A stretch of 64,000 nucleotides of DNA from Rhynchopus euleeides (taxonomy: Eukaryota > Euglenozoa > Diplonemea > Diplonemida > Diplonemidae), in the NCBI GenBank assembly GCA_963210315.1, contig OY723268.1, forward strand, positions 310,001 through 374,000, in the 5' to 3' direction. Position numbers and translations under genes: made by a program. Shown here piece by piece: positions 1 through 9,940 of this stretch. Positions within the stretch are counted from its first letter, which is position 1. Every line of letters begins with the position of its first letter. Below the pieces are notes generated by a model. It worked only from the letters and a program-made list of their open reading frames with translations, searched no databases and had not been told where the DNA came from.

Positions 1-89
1 CCCTGAGCCTGATGAAGGGTGGGGTTAGTGTATAGAGCACGTTTGGTTGCAGCTGTGGTGGGGCGCTTTCCGCTCACACGAGTGTGCTT
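1..89 (-). mobile_element. Family 1 left arm, cut by window edge
   Basis: This is the outer part of a family-1 left arm in minus orientation, ending in the complement of TTAAGCACACTCGTGTGAGC. It directly abuts the right end of the full element that starts at 92, so this is one of several head-to-tail junctions. The rest of the neighbour lies outside the window. Confidence 0.85.
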
Positions 90-203
90 AAAAAGCGCCC
101 TATCACTTCACAGCTACAACCGCTCTGATGAATTTCCTTTTGTTTGTTGCGTTGACGCTTCTACACCAGGACCCTCATCCGGAGGGACGTGTCCGTCTCG
201 TTC

Positions 204-3062
204 TCAACGAGGCGGGCGCGCTGGTAAAAGTGTAGGTGGCATCGACACTGGTGGCAACTCCACGGGGTGTGTGGCCTGCGTCCCTCGCGTGTACGCGTCT
301 GCGCGTTGGTCGTGGGTCGCAACCCAGTGTGGAATAAGTCGTATCTGCTGGCGGCGCGCTGTTGTGTATATCTCCTGCAGCAGGAGGTTGCCTCGGTAGT
401 TGGCGCAGTGGCCCTTCCGGAGCGCGAACACCAGGCCGAGGTTGTCTATGTGGCAGGTTACGCTTGCCTCCCTCACACGCTGCATCATGCGCACCCCCTG
501 CCACACTGCATACGCTTCCTTCAGGAAGATGTTCGTGTCCGCGTCGCTCCCTTCGAACGCCCCTTGGGACACTGACTCCCCTCCCGGCAGCACGAGCACC
601 GCCGCCCACGCCGTGGATGACGCGTCTGTCCAGAGCTCAATGGTCGGTGGCGGGTTCTGCGGCGTATACCACTCGTTGTCCTCGATGAGGCGTGCCCGCG
701 CCACTGTCTCCGCCTGCACCGACGGAGGTACTGCGACCCTGGAGTCCCATCGGGCGTTGTTTGAGTGCGTCTGCTTCGCGATGCGCCGCACGAAGGACAA
801 CACGGCTGGCATGTAACACATCGGTGTCCGCATCACATACGACTGCCAGACGAAAGACCCGAATACTCTGAACGCCCTGCGTGGTGTCGTGTGGCCGTTG
901 ACGACTTCCTTGTACTCTTCCCGTCCGAGGACTTTTTGCACCCAGGCCGTGTCCATGTGGAAACGGTGTCGCGTCAGGTCGAAGTGGATCCCGAACACTG
1001 TGAAGTCCTGCAGCGGCACGCCGTGTTGTGTGTCGTCGAAGTTCAGGGCGGCCCCCACCTTCTCGCAGCGGCTGATGAAGTCGGCGTACCTCGCCTGTGC
1101 CTCTGGTAGGGAGTCTCCGACAGCGATGAAGTTGTCAATCCAGACTATTCCGTGCTCTGGCGGGAGCAGCACGCGTGCGCTGCGGTTCGCGATTGCCGGG
1201 GAATGTGACCACCCCATGCACATGACAGTCAGGAAGGTCTTCACGAATGTCTTTCTCTCCCCGCCTAGGCGCACTTCGAAGTAGCGTTGGATCTCCTTGT
1301 GTACGGGGAACTGGTAGAACCAGCTGCGTGCATCTGCCATCACCACCCAGCTCGCCGCGGCCACTCGCTGTGTCACCTCCGTGATGTCCTGCAAACGCAT
1401 GTCCGGTGGACGTGTCATCAGTGCATTTAGCCGCCTTGCGTCGACGATGAAACGTTGGCCCCCAGACTTCTTGGACACGGTGAACGCTGGCAGCGTGAGG
1501 TACGGGTGTGCATCCGCCTCCGTCAGGACGCCATACTCAACCAAGGTGTCCAGGTGGTGCAACATGTGGCGTGATACCTTCCTCCCCGTTTTACGTAGTT
1601 CTTGGCGGGCCTCGGGAAGCAGTGCGTCAGCGAAAGCGGCTGGCTTGGTGATGAGGTCCAGGACCCCCGTCAGTTCACCCTCGCTGTCCAACCGTCGCAG
1701 TTCCTTGAGATTGAGGCGTGAGGTGCAGATCTCCGCGATGTAGTCCTCTTCCTCCGACAGCTCCGTCTTCGCGTTGGCTGGCCGTATCACCTTCCCCCCC
1801 GTGCACACACCCAAGTCCTCCCCGTAGAGGTCCTCGACACCCGGACCGTACGACTCTGCGCTATCCACCTCGCTCCACGCTTCCTCATCACTGGGTGGTG
1901 GGTCGGACGCGGCTTCGTCGGATGTGGCATCTTCGTAGTAGCGGCGCGCTGCGAACAGCCTCGTGGTCCCCGGGAAGTGGGTTGCTGTCAGGGGTTTTGG
2001 CTGTGTGCGCGTCGTCCCCCCTTGCTGTCGTTGTTTCTTCACCACTCGATCTTCGCCGACACCTGTGCTGTCTCGCGCGCGTGTGCGTTTTCCGCCGCTG
2101 ATACGTAACGCATCACACCGTCGACCGTCGCGTGTCTCGAGAGGAGGCGCACCTCCTCCAGTGGAACGTTCTTTCGCGCAAGCTGTGTGAGTGCCCCCCT
2201 CCGCAGAGAGTGTGCCGTGAGCCCCCTCCGTGCCCGCTTGACGGCTTTTACCACGGTCCGGTAGGTGACGTCCGCCGGGAACAGTCTCGTCTCTCCTGCT
2301 CTGCGCGCCCTGCGGAGGCGGTGTCGGAGGATACGGTGTAGGTCCTTCGGCAGGGAGATCCCTGTGATGTGACCCATGTGGAAGGGGTCCGCCTTCGACT
2401 GGGTCCAGCGCACGTATATCGGCTCGCTGCGCTTTTCCGCTGTGACGTCCTTCACATCCAAGCGCAGTGCGTCCGAGGCCCTTGCCGCACCCCCCCACAT
2501 GATGCCGAGCAGCAGTTTCACGAGGGGACGTGGCTCCTTCGCTAGCGCCTCCCGGATGTTGTGGGCTGTTGCTGGTTCTGCTTGCTTCAGTGGTCGTAGT
2601 GCTCCTCCCCGTTTCAGCGCCCGCCTGTAGTCCGCCACAATTTGTCTTCCGTCGAGGGGGAACGCTGCGAAGCGTCTGAGTGCTGCTGCAAGGTTGTTGA
2701 GGTACTGGAGGGCGGACTGCACTGATAGCCCGTCCTTCCGTTGCTTCGTGACCCACAGCACCGCCCCTTCGTCGTGTGGCAGTGTTCGCCTCTCCGCTTT
2801 CATCCACCCTTCCCGGAACTGCGAGTACCTGTCGTATGTGCGGCGGAGGGCCCCCCAGTATGTGGGTGCGAGGGCTTGGGCCAGGGTGTGTTGCAGTTCC
2901 TGGCGAATGGTGGTTGCTTCCTCCGGGGTCACGCTCGTCTCGGTCTTGCGGGGGCGTCCCCTTGTTGACGGGGGGGCAGATGGTACTGCCTTCACATACA
3001 CTACCGCGGCGGGGGGGAGGGTCGTGGCCCGCGGGCGTCCCCTGCTGGTGTCGGGGAGTCAC
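204..3062 (-). CDS. Reverse transcriptase-RNase H frame, copy 1
   Basis: The open frame is 952 codons. Only about residues 340-952 are RT-RNase H; the first 340 overlap YR in the -1 frame and look like a low-complexity shadow. RT landmarks: VDARRLN near 540, catalytic Asp in MADARSWFYQF near 577, MGWSHSP, and motif C written WIDN (641-644) instead of the usual xxDD. RNase H acidic residues fall at about D813, E849, D873 and D922. The frame opens with GTG and no ATG occurs before the RT core, so it is probably made as a fusion with Gag or Gag-YR by recoding. It reads RFHMD and VARARL, markers shared with copies 3 and 4. Confidence 0.88.
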   Translation of the reverse strand: MTPRHQQGTPAGHDPPPRRGSVCEGSTICPPVNKGTPPQDRDERDPGGSNHHSPGTATHPGPSPRTHILGGPPPHIRQVLAVPGRVDESGEANTATRRRGGAVGHEATEGRAISAVRPPVPQQPCSSTQTLRSVPPRRKTNCGGLQAGAETGRSTTTTEASRTSNSPQHPGGASEGATSPRETAARHHVGGCGKGLGRTALGCEGRHSGKAQRADIRALDPVEGGPLPHGSHHRDLPAEGPTPYPPTPPPQGAQSRRDETVPGGRHLPDRGKSRQAGTEGAHGTLSAEGGTHTACAKERSTGGGAPPLETRDGRRCDALRISGGKRTRARDSTGVGEDRVVKKQRQQGGTTRTQPKPLTATHFPGTTRLFAARRYYEDATSDEAASDPPPSDEEAWSEVDSAESYGPGVEDLYGEDLGVCTGGKVIRPANAKTELSEEEDYIAEICTSRLNLKELRRLDSEGELTGVLDLITKPAAFADALLPEARQELRKTGRKVSRHMLHHLDTLVEYGVLTEADAHPYLTLPAFTVSKKSGGQRFIVDARRLNALMTRPPDMRLQDITEVTQRVAAASWVVMADARSWFYQFPVHKEIQRYFEVRLGGERKTFVKTFLTVMCMGWSHSPAIANRSARVLLPPEHGIVWIDNFIAVGDSLPEAQARYADFISRCEKVGAALNFDDTQHGVPLQDFTVFGIHFDLTRHRFHMDTAWVQKVLGREEYKEVVNGHTTPRRAFRVFGSFVWQSYVMRTPMCYMPAVLSFVRRIAKQTHSNNARWDSRVAVPPSVQAETVARARLIEDNEWYTPQNPPPTIELWTDASSTAWAAVLVLPGGESVSQGAFEGSDADTNIFLKEAYAVWQGVRMMQRVREASVTCHIDNLGLVFALRKGHCANYRGNLLLQEIYTTARRQQIRLIPHWVATHDQRADAYTRGTQATHPVELPPVSMPPTLLPARPPR
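2039..3001 (-). CDS. Tyrosine recombinase, copy 1
   Basis: The protein is about 320 aa with an N-terminal SAM-like helical core-binding region and a C-terminal catalytic domain. The full catalytic set of the family is visible: Arg in GGAARASDALRL, Lys in TQSKADP, H-x2-R in AHSLRRGAL, His in LSRHATVDG, and Tyr in VMRYVSA. It should cut and rejoin DNA at the GTAGAAGCGTCAACGCA core for integration of a circular cDNA. The start given is a GTG; the frame is open back to the Gag stop (TGA followed by CTC), so stop readthrough is the likely route. Subfamily A residues include LRPLKQ and RRARRAGE. Confidence 0.9.
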   Translation of the reverse strand: MYVKAVPSAPPSTRGRPRKTETSVTPEEATTIRQELQHTLAQALAPTYWGALRRTYDRYSQFREGWMKAERRTLPHDEGAVLWVTKQRKDGLSVQSALQYLNNLAAALRRFAAFPLDGRQIVADYRRALKRGGALRPLKQAEPATAHNIREALAKEPRPLVKLLLGIMWGGAARASDALRLDVKDVTAEKRSEPIYVRWTQSKADPFHMGHITGISLPKDLHRILRHRLRRARRAGETRLFPADVTYRTVVKAVKRARRGLTAHSLRRGALTQLARKNVPLEEVRLLSRHATVDGVMRYVSAAENAHARETAQVSAKIEW

Positions 3063-4285
3063 TGTCGCTTGCCTTTCCCCCCCCGTCCTTTGTGATGGCC
3101 CTTTCCCGAGTAGGGCGCGGGGCGGTCCTGCGTGTTACGCTCCTGCAGGAACCGCTCCTGAAACGCGGCCCGCCTCTCCTGTGTGTCGTCCTGCGTGGCC
3201 CGCCCCTCCCGGAGTAGGCGCCCGTGTGTCACCGCATCGTACTTCGCTGGGTCCATAATCTTCGCCTTTGCCAGGTAGAGGCGGGCGCCCGCGCGCCCCT
3301 TCAGGAGAAAGTGCGAGTTCATAACGACGATTGTCTTGTGGAGGGCCTCGGTAAAGCGATCCGGATCATCGTCGTCGCGGATCAGTCCCATTGTCTGAAA
3401 CAGAGCGTCGAAGGCCTGGATGAGCTGGTGTTGCCAGTCTGGTGAGCTCGGGGCATCGCTGAGCTCCGCCTGTCGGAAAACCCGGGATACCTCAGCTTTC
3501 ACCAACCTGCGTCCGGGGACAGTGGCGATCGACGATCCCCAGGTCGACACGATGTGGGCGGAGAAATCGGCGGGCAGCTCGGCCTCCGTCCGCTGCAGCG
3601 CCTTCTGCAGGGTGGCGATCTGCTTCGCCTGCGTCTCCACGGTCTTCTTCAGCTCCTTCTGTTCCTTCTCCAGCCGGCCTGTCAATTTCAGCAGGTACTC
3701 CAGCGAGTTCGCCACGCGGAGATCGGTGTTCGAGTCGGCGGGGTGGTGTGCGTCCCTGTGCTGGAGGCCCGTGCCACTCTGGCTGTCCGCCTCGCTGTAC
3801 TCCCCGTCCTCGCCTAGCTCGCCCGTCGCTGCTGCCAGGTCCGCCGCGGTCTCCTCGTCGACTGCCTGCCGGACCCATGCGCACTCGGGGCACACCCAGC
3901 CCCTGTCCCCTGCGCCCTCGAGCCATTCGGGGACGACGTGCGCCGGGATGTGCTCTCTCAAGCACGTCCTGACCGTGGTCCCACCGCAGTCGTGGCAGCT
4001 GAATGCGGTCCTGGCTGTGTGTGTAGTATTGCACGTTTCGAATATGCACTCGGGGCGACGCTCTGCTGGCTCGTTGTCGGGGTGGGCGGGGTCGGGAACC
4101 TTCAGGGTGTCCCAATCCAGAGTGGCCATCTTCTCTGTTACGCAGCTCGGCGTAGTTACTGTTCCTCTCCTATTCACGCAGCTCGGCGTAGTTTCTGTTC
4201 CTCTCCTATTCACGCAGCTCGGCGTAGTTTCTGTTTCTCTCCTATACACGCAGCTCGGCGTAGTTTCTGTTCCTCTCCTATACAC
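3059..4285 (-). CDS. Gag-like protein with N-terminal 12-residue repeats, copy 1
   Basis: The conserved start is the ATG of MATLDWDTL (at about 4129, good AGAAGATGG context), giving 356 aa. In this subfamily the leader repeats are 36 bp (12 codons) and open in frame, so an upstream ATG at 4285 adds 52 residues made of units like YRRGTETTPSCV. From the conserved Met: Cys/His cluster C28, C33, C45, C48, C56, H60, H64, C80, C83 (PHD/RING-like zinc binding); acidic linker; coiled coil about 143-188; globular segment about 200-320; basic Gly-rich tail ending GKGKRQ. It probably forms the RNA-packaging particle. Which start is used is unknown. Confidence 0.8.
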   Translation of the reverse strand: MYRRGTETTPSCVYRRETETTPSCVNRRGTETTPSCVNRRGTVTTPSCVTEKMATLDWDTLKVPDPAHPDNEPAERRPECIFETCNTTHTARTAFSCHDCGGTTVRTCLREHIPAHVVPEWLEGAGDRGWVCPECAWVRQAVDEETAADLAAATGELGEDGEYSEADSQSGTGLQHRDAHHPADSNTDLRVANSLEYLLKLTGRLEKEQKELKKTVETQAKQIATLQKALQRTEAELPADFSAHIVSTWGSSIATVPGRRLVKAEVSRVFRQAELSDAPSSPDWQHQLIQAFDALFQTMGLIRDDDDPDRFTEALHKTIVVMNSHFLLKGRAGARLYLAKAKIMDPAKYDAVTHGRLLREGRATQDDTQERRAAFQERFLQERNTQDRPAPYSGKGHHKGRGGKGKRQ

Positions 4286-4401
4286 GCAGCTCGGCGTACT
4301 CCCTCAGCCCGTTCTGTTCCTCTCCTATACACGCAGCTCGGCGTACTCCCTCAGCCCGTTCTGTTACTCTCCTATACACGCAGCTCGGCGGACTCTGTCC
4401 G
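4137..4401 (-). repeat. Leader minisatellite, copy 1 (36-bp units)
   Basis: About seven units of 36-44 bp share ACGCAGCTCGGCGTA (complement TACGCCGAGCTGCGT) and lie just upstream of Gag. The 36-bp units keep the Gag frame. Similar arrays precede Gag in all six copies but vary in unit length and number. Confidence 0.9.
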
Positions 4402-4645
4402 CTTCTGTCACTCTTGCTCCCCTCTTGATTCTCTCGCCTGCTTGATAGTTTGATGCGTTGACGCTTCTACACACAAAACCCTGAACTGATCACACCCTGA
4501 GCCTGATGAAGGGTGGGGTTAGTGTATAGAGCACGTTTGGTTGCAGCTGTGGTGGGGCGCTTTCCGCTCACACGAGTGTGCTTAACTAGCCCCAGTTGGC
4601 GGGCTGAGCGGCGGATTAGGTGGGGGTAGCCGCCCTCACTAAAAA

Positions 4646-4833
4646 AAAGCGCCCTATCACTTCACAGCTACAACCGCTCTGATGAATTTCCTTTTGTTTG
4701 TTGCGTTGACGCTTCTACACACAAAACCCTGAACTGATCACACCCTGAGCCTGATGAAGGGTGGGGTTAGTGTATAGAGCACGTTTGGTTGCAGCTGTGG
4801 TGGGGCGCTTTCCGCTCACACGAGTGTGCTTAA
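4646..4833 (-). mobile_element. Solo arm element (left arm-core-right arm), family 1
   Basis: This is a complete 187-bp copy with both outer ends and one core but no interior. It is separated from copy 1 by a 60-bp spacer and ends in a run of nine A (T-run on the element strand), the typical 5' context of this family. Confidence 0.9.
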
Positions 4834-4953
4834 AAAAAAACCGATCGCCCATGATTGCTGGTGGGGGTGGTTTGGGTTTCCACCCCCCATAGAAGAGCGT
4901 CAACCCGGTTACACTGGTTCGACGGTCGACGTCGAAGAGAGCATGGTTTTACA

Positions 4954-5014
4954 GGAACAGATGCTCACTACCGTGGCCTCCGGCGGCTGGGGGGCTCCGC
5001 CCCCCAGACCCCCC
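4954..5014 (+). repeat. GC-rich hairpin repeat, unit 1
   Basis: This roughly 60-bp unit reads GAACAGATGCTCACTACCGT, then a GGCGGCTGGGGGGCTCCGCC stem-loop core. It recurs at 5113-5171 and, inverted, at 13478-13536 inside the hAT-like element. Confidence 0.8.
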
Positions 5015-5112
5015 TGATCCTTCGATACCCAGTAGGTCAGGGAATCCAACCGCTCCAGTAGCCTCAGGCCTCAGGAGGACGCGCCAACTCACACAGAATC
5101 TACGCCCACAAT

Positions 5113-5171
5113 GAACAGATATTCACTACCGTGGCCTCTGGCGGCTGGGGGGCTCCGCCCCCCAGACCCCC
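5113..5171 (+). repeat. GC-rich hairpin repeat, unit 2
   Basis: Second copy of the unit at 4954, about 93% alike by eye, with the same GGGGGGCTCCGCCCCCC stem. Confidence 0.8.
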
Positions 5172-5362
5172 ATGTAGCGTGTGCCCGTCTAGTAACCAAG
5201 TCCTTGCGAGATAGCTCTCTCTCTGCCCCTCTCAACTGCTGGGGTCGAGAGGGTGTTCAGTTTGATGAAATGGGTGAAACCATGTCTCAGAGGCTCCCTC
5301 CTCGACCTGACGATGGAGAGCCTGCTTCTGATCGACGCTGAGGGGGTATCACACGGGCAGCC

Positions 5363-5512
5363 ATGGGGCAGTACGTGGCACGTTTCCTCAGTAAGCCGCG
5401 CACTCTCAAGTACAGTACATTCAAGGAGTTGCAGGAGTGCATGATTGCAGCGAGGAGCTGGAGAGAGTCGACACCATCGGTGACAACTACCGGGGTGCAA
5501 ACTGACAAGTAA
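5363..5512 (+). CDS. Possible short ORF (49 aa), unknown
   Basis: The ATG-initiated frame begins MGQYVARFLSKP and ends GVQTDK, then TAA. Its composition is mixed and protein-like (KYSTFKELQECMIAARSW), unlike the low-complexity frames around it, so it might be an exon or a relic. There is no domain match I can name and no supporting neighbour. It may be chance. Confidence 0.2.
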   Translation: MGQYVARFLSKPRTLKYSTFKELQECMIAARSWRESTPSVTTTGVQTDK

Positions 5513-6485
5513 GTGCACGAGGCGCGCGGCGAAGCCGCGCGCGCGCTACCCCCACCTAACCCCCACCTATTGGGCCCCGGTCAGAAAAGCTATCTTATGC
5601 CCTGTCACTGACCACACCCAAAAAAAACCCCTCCCCACCCTCGCTAACTTGGGAGGGGGTCCAGGTGGCATCGGCATACAGTGATACAGCTTTTGGCACA
5701 GAAATCAACACCTCACCCACCCCCCACCACCAGCCGTTTGATTATTTTTGCGGCCCACTGCTGCCGCCATTGCTGTTGGGGCTGTTCTGCGCCAGGCGCA
5801 TCCAAGGCATTTCTTCACCGCCCCGATGCAAATCTACCCAAGCAACCAGAGGGGGCAGGTTTGAATCGGTGGTGCCTGTCTCTTGGTGAGGCTCGCTCAG
5901 TGCAGCAACAGAGCCGCAGTGTGCCGGGATACATACCCAGGAACATTAGAAAATTCGTTCACCTGGCAGCGGCTCAGCCGCAGAGCCAGCGCATGGGGTT
6001 AGGGTTGTGAGGGAAGGGCACGAAGCAGGCGCGGGCACGCATCAGACGCATCAAGCTGATACACTCGCGTGCGGGACGCACGATTTGGGTGGCTAGGCTG
6101 GGGGAGTGGGGGGGGGAACAAAAATCGGAAGAGAAAGAATCGAGTTGACTCTGTGTGGTGCAGCCGCTGGCTCCAACACCTGGCGAGGGGGCTTGACTGG
6201 GGAGCTGTGAGAGCCAGAAGAGTCGAGAGTGAAAAGGGGGGGCAAGCCTCGCAACACGGGCCTGCCAGAGTGGGGATAGGGTGATTGATGTCGTGCTAGA
6301 AGACCGAAAAATACAACAACAAGAGCGGGTACCCGCCACACACCCCACACCCTCGCACACTGGGTTGCTCTGGCTGCCGCTGTGTAGGGTGGGCTCCAAG
6401 GGGAGAGCGTGGTAAAGCAATTGACGCCTTCAGAAGTGCGAATAGTTTTCCCAGGGAGGGGCGTTCACACTACAGGATACGAGAG

Positions 6486-6670
<185 letters not shown>

Positions 6671-8559
6671 GATAGAGAGACGGTTACCGAGCTAACAGGA
6701 AGTGGGGGAGGGGGGGTGGGGTGGCGGAGTGGTGTGGTGTGGCTGGCCCCTCACTCAAGGCTTCCCTTCACCGGGGATTGTTTTGGGGGGATTGTTTTGG
6801 AGGTTTTACGCACTCTAAAAGCGCAGGCGTTGCGATCGCCGCACCCGTCTCTACTCGAGGCTCGCTCGTAAATCAAAAAGGGGTGGACGGGGAGGGAGAA
6901 ATGGGGCCGTTACTCTAAATTGTGGAGAATACAGCAGCAGCCTCTCGTGGCCCCCTCCACACGCAGGTGCGGGTTTTGCATTGATCGATTTTCATAACAT
7001 TGAGCAGCGCCCTTCACATCACGGGGTCCACAGTGTCCGAAAAACCGGCACAGTTTTCGGCACGGAGAGATAGCACAGAGTGCTAGACTACGAGAAGGAT
7101 TGGTGGGTGAAAGCGTTGTGACTATTGCAGAGGTGTTCTGCTTGTGGTTCAACCAGGCGAGGTTCAGCGCATTCCGCCGGGCTACATCTGGTGTAGGCGA
7201 TGGAGAGCTGGTGGAGAGCGCTGAACGCATCAAATGAGGCAGAAGAATATCACGGTTGATCCGCTTTTACCCCACCAACCCTACTTGGAAGTCTGCAACT
7301 GTGTGTCCCCGCTGGATCGTGAAGTGGTGACAAAATACGAAGAAAAGGACGACATAAAGTTACGGTGCGGCCGGCCACTTGCATTGCATTGCACACATTC
7401 ACATTATGAAGTGTGTTGTGTGTTGGTCTACCCCAGCAACAAACCCTCAGAACGGCACTCCCCAGTTGGGATCCACCGAGCTATCCATAAGAAGACAATA
7501 ACCCACGGGGGAAAGAGAGAAACGAGATTCCGGCTGGATATGCATAGGCGAGGAATAGGAGTAACGCTTTCACGCGCATGCGCCGTTCACTCAATTTGCA
7601 TGCGGTGTTCGATGACGCCTTTCACCTATCGCTGCCCAGGTTTGCGATATCCCAATACGAAGCAAAGACTGCGGTCCGATGACAGCAAACATGAGAAAAA
7701 TGACTCAAGTATCTTCAGATTTGAGCAAGCGGGCAACACGGCACGAACGTTGATAACCGGCTGAAATACTACGGCAGCTCTGCCGTTGATCTGCCACTTG
7801 CTGCTGCATTGCATGCACCCCGCGACAATAAAACACGGCACGACAGAACGAATATGGGCGGGGTATCACACCACACCTCGGGGATGGGCAGCAGAGCCAT
7901 CACCACCTCAGCGATGCGTACTGCCCGTCCTAATCAGGGAGCGCAGCCAGCCCCAGCACAGGGGCTGGAGACTGGAGGTGTCATCGGGAGCCGTTTTGTT
8001 TCGATGAACAAACAACACCGACGACAAGAAGCCCCCCTGCACAGTTTGACACACGTTGGCGCATTGTAGTTTGGGGGAGCGAACTGGGGCCACCGCGTCG
8101 TGTCCCCGAGAGTCCACAACCCGAGAACCGAGCCCGCTGTCCACGTTGTCACAGAGCAAAAGGTACTCCTCCGATATTTCAAAACCCCGGGCCAACGCAA
8201 CGAACGGAGTGGAAGCGTCAACGCACAAACCAAACCCAAAATCCCGATAAACCGAAGAACCCCAGATGTACTGCCACACACAAGTTGTCTGTGCAACCGA
8301 CAAGTGCCACAAAGCCACAAAATGTTTTGATCTGCACTTAATTTTTTGCCATGACATGTTTTCCGTTTTTTTTTAAAGCACACTCGTGTGAGCGGAAAGC
8401 GCCCCACCACAGCTGCAACCAAACGTGCTCTATACACTAACCCCACCCTTCATCAGGCTCAGGGTGTGATCAGTTCAGGGTTTTGTGTGTAGAAGCGTCA
8501 ACGCAACAAACTATCAAGCAGGCGAGAGAATCAAGAGGGGGGCAAGAGTGACAGAAGCG

Positions 8560-8860
8560 GACAGAGTACGCCGAGCTGCGTGGTTGTTCTGAAGAGAGAG
8601 GGACAGTAACTACGCCGTGCGTAACTACGGGCTGAGGGAGTACGCCGAGCTGCGCGTATTTTGAGGTCAGAGAGGGACAGTAACTACGCCGAGCTGCGTG
8701 TATCTTACAGAGAGGGGCAGTAACAACGCCGTGCTGCGTGTAACAAACAGAGAGGGACAGTAACTACGCCGAGCTGCGTGTATCTTACAGAGAGGGACAG
8801 TAACAACGCCGTGCTGCGTGTAACAAACAGAGAGGGACAGTAACTACGCCGAGCTGCGTA
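8560..8860 (+). repeat. Leader minisatellite, copy 2
   Basis: About seven units of 40-44 bp on the pattern ACAGAGAGGGACAGTAACTA followed by CGCCGAGCTGCGTGTATCTT. The units contain TAA and are not in frame with Gag, unlike subfamily A. The role is unknown; a promoter or binding array is possible. Confidence 0.9.
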
Positions 8861-8869
8861 ACAGAGAAG

Positions 8870-9940
8870 ATGGCCACTCTGGATTGGGACACCCTGAAGG
8901 TTCCCGACCCCGCCCACCCCGACAACGAGCCAGCAGAGCGTCGCCCCGAGTGCATATTCGAAACCTGCAATACAACGCACACAGCCAGGACCGCATTCAG
9001 CTGCCACGACTGCGGTGGGACCACGGTCAGGACGTGCATGAGAGAGCACATCCCGGCGCACATCGTCCCCGAATGGCTCGAGGGCGCAGGGGACAGGGGC
9101 TGGGTGTGCCCCGAGTGCGCATGGGTCCGGCAGGCGGTCGACGAGGAGACCGCGGCGGACCTGGCAGCAGGGGCGGGCGAGCTAGGCGAGGACGGGGAGT
9201 ACAGCGAGGCGGACAGCCAGAGTGGCACGGGCCTCCAGCACAGGGACGCACACCACCCCGCCGACTCGAACACCGATCTCCGCGTGGCGAACTCGCTGGA
9301 GTACCTGCTGAAGTTGACAGGCCGGCTGGAGAAGGAGCAGAAGGAGCTGAAGAAGACCGTGGAGACGCAGGCGAAGCAGATGGCCACTCTGCAGAAGGCG
9401 CTGCAGCGGACGGAGGCCGAGCTGCCCGCTGACTTCTCCGCCCACATCGTGTCGACCTGGGGATCGTCGATCGCCACTGCCCCCGGACGCAGGTTGGTGA
9501 AAGCTGAGGTATCCCGGGTTTTCCGACAGGCGGAGCTCAGCGATGCCCCGAGTTCACCGGACTGGCAACACCAGCTCATCCAGGCCTTCGACTCTCTGTT
9601 TCAGACAATGGGGCTGATCCGCGACGACGACGATCCGGACCGGTTTATCGAGGCCCTTCACAAGACAATCGTCGCTATGAACTCACACTTTCTCCTGAAG
9701 GGGCGAGCGGGCGCCCGCCTCTACCTGGCAAAGGCGAAGATTATGGACCCAGCGAAGTACGATGCGGTGGCACACGGGCGCCTACTCCGGGAGGGGCGGG
9801 CCACGCAGGACGACACGCAGGAGAGGCGGGCCGCGTTTCAGGAGCGGTTCCTGCAGGAGCGTAACACGCAGGACCGCCCCGCGCCCTACTCGGGAAAGGG
9901 CCACCACAAAGGACGGGGGGGGAAAGGCAAGCGACAGTGA
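8870..9940 (+). CDS. Gag-like protein, copy 2
   Basis: 356 aa from the conserved AGAAGATGG start. The zinc cluster is complete, including H60 and H64 in CMREHIPAH. A coiled coil covers about 143-188 (LEYLLKLTGRLEKEQKELKK) and the tail is basic. Subfamily B markers are AAGAGELG, TAPGRR and FDSLFQT. This copy reads RFIEALHK where copies 4 and 6 read RFTEALHK. The stop is TGA followed by CTT, and the same frame then continues open into YR. Confidence 0.85.
   Translation: MATLDWDTLKVPDPAHPDNEPAERRPECIFETCNTTHTARTAFSCHDCGGTTVRTCMREHIPAHIVPEWLEGAGDRGWVCPECAWVRQAVDEETAADLAAGAGELGEDGEYSEADSQSGTGLQHRDAHHPADSNTDLRVANSLEYLLKLTGRLEKEQKELKKTVETQAKQMATLQKALQRTEAELPADFSAHIVSTWGSSIATAPGRRLVKAEVSRVFRQAELSDAPSSPDWQHQLIQAFDSLFQTMGLIRDDDDPDRFIEALHKTIVAMNSHFLLKGRAGARLYLAKAKIMDPAKYDAVAHGRLLREGRATQDDTQERRAAFQERFLQERNTQDRPAPYSGKGHHKGRGGKGKRQ
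9915..9940 (+). other. Candidate recoding site: G8 run and leaky TGA at Gag end
   Basis: Eight G (9915-9922) in the Gag tail are followed 18 bases later by TGA-CTT. The frame -1 to Gag (the RT frame) is open from after TAA at 9862, so a -1 slip on the G run would give Gag-RT. Reading through TGA would give Gag-YR. The G8 run and the TGA are preserved in all six copies. The mechanism is inferred. Confidence 0.45.

Larger units (their letters stand above)
92..4585 (-). mobile_element. Full-length YR retroelement, family 1, copy 1 (subfamily A)
   Basis: The element reads, in its own 5'-3' direction (right to left here): left arm of about 140 bp ending in core GTAGAAGCGTCAACGCA; leader with 36-bp tandem repeats; Gag; YR; RT-RNase H; second core; right arm of about 65 bp ending GGGCGCTTT. 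The right-arm end is an imperfect inverted repeat of AAAGCGCCCCACCACAGC, which sits about 20 bp inside the left arm. No target duplication is visible, as expected for YR integration. All three reading frames are open. Gene order gag-YR-RT-RH matches that known for VIPER and differs from DIRS and Ngaro, where YR is 3' of RT. Confidence 0.9.

Noticed and set aside
175..609. Open frames opposite or overlapping the RT, YR and Gag genes in every copy
   Set aside because: They recur only because the elements are repeated and GC-rich; they carry no motifs and lie in frames overlapped by clearly functional ones.
7234..7764. 176-codon plus-strand frame
   Set aside because: No domain, no paralogue in the window and no splice or neighbour support; length is within chance for the region.
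8560..8860. CRISPR-like array
   Set aside because: Units are tandem without unique spacers, the genome is eukaryotic and no cas genes are present; it is a minisatellite leader.
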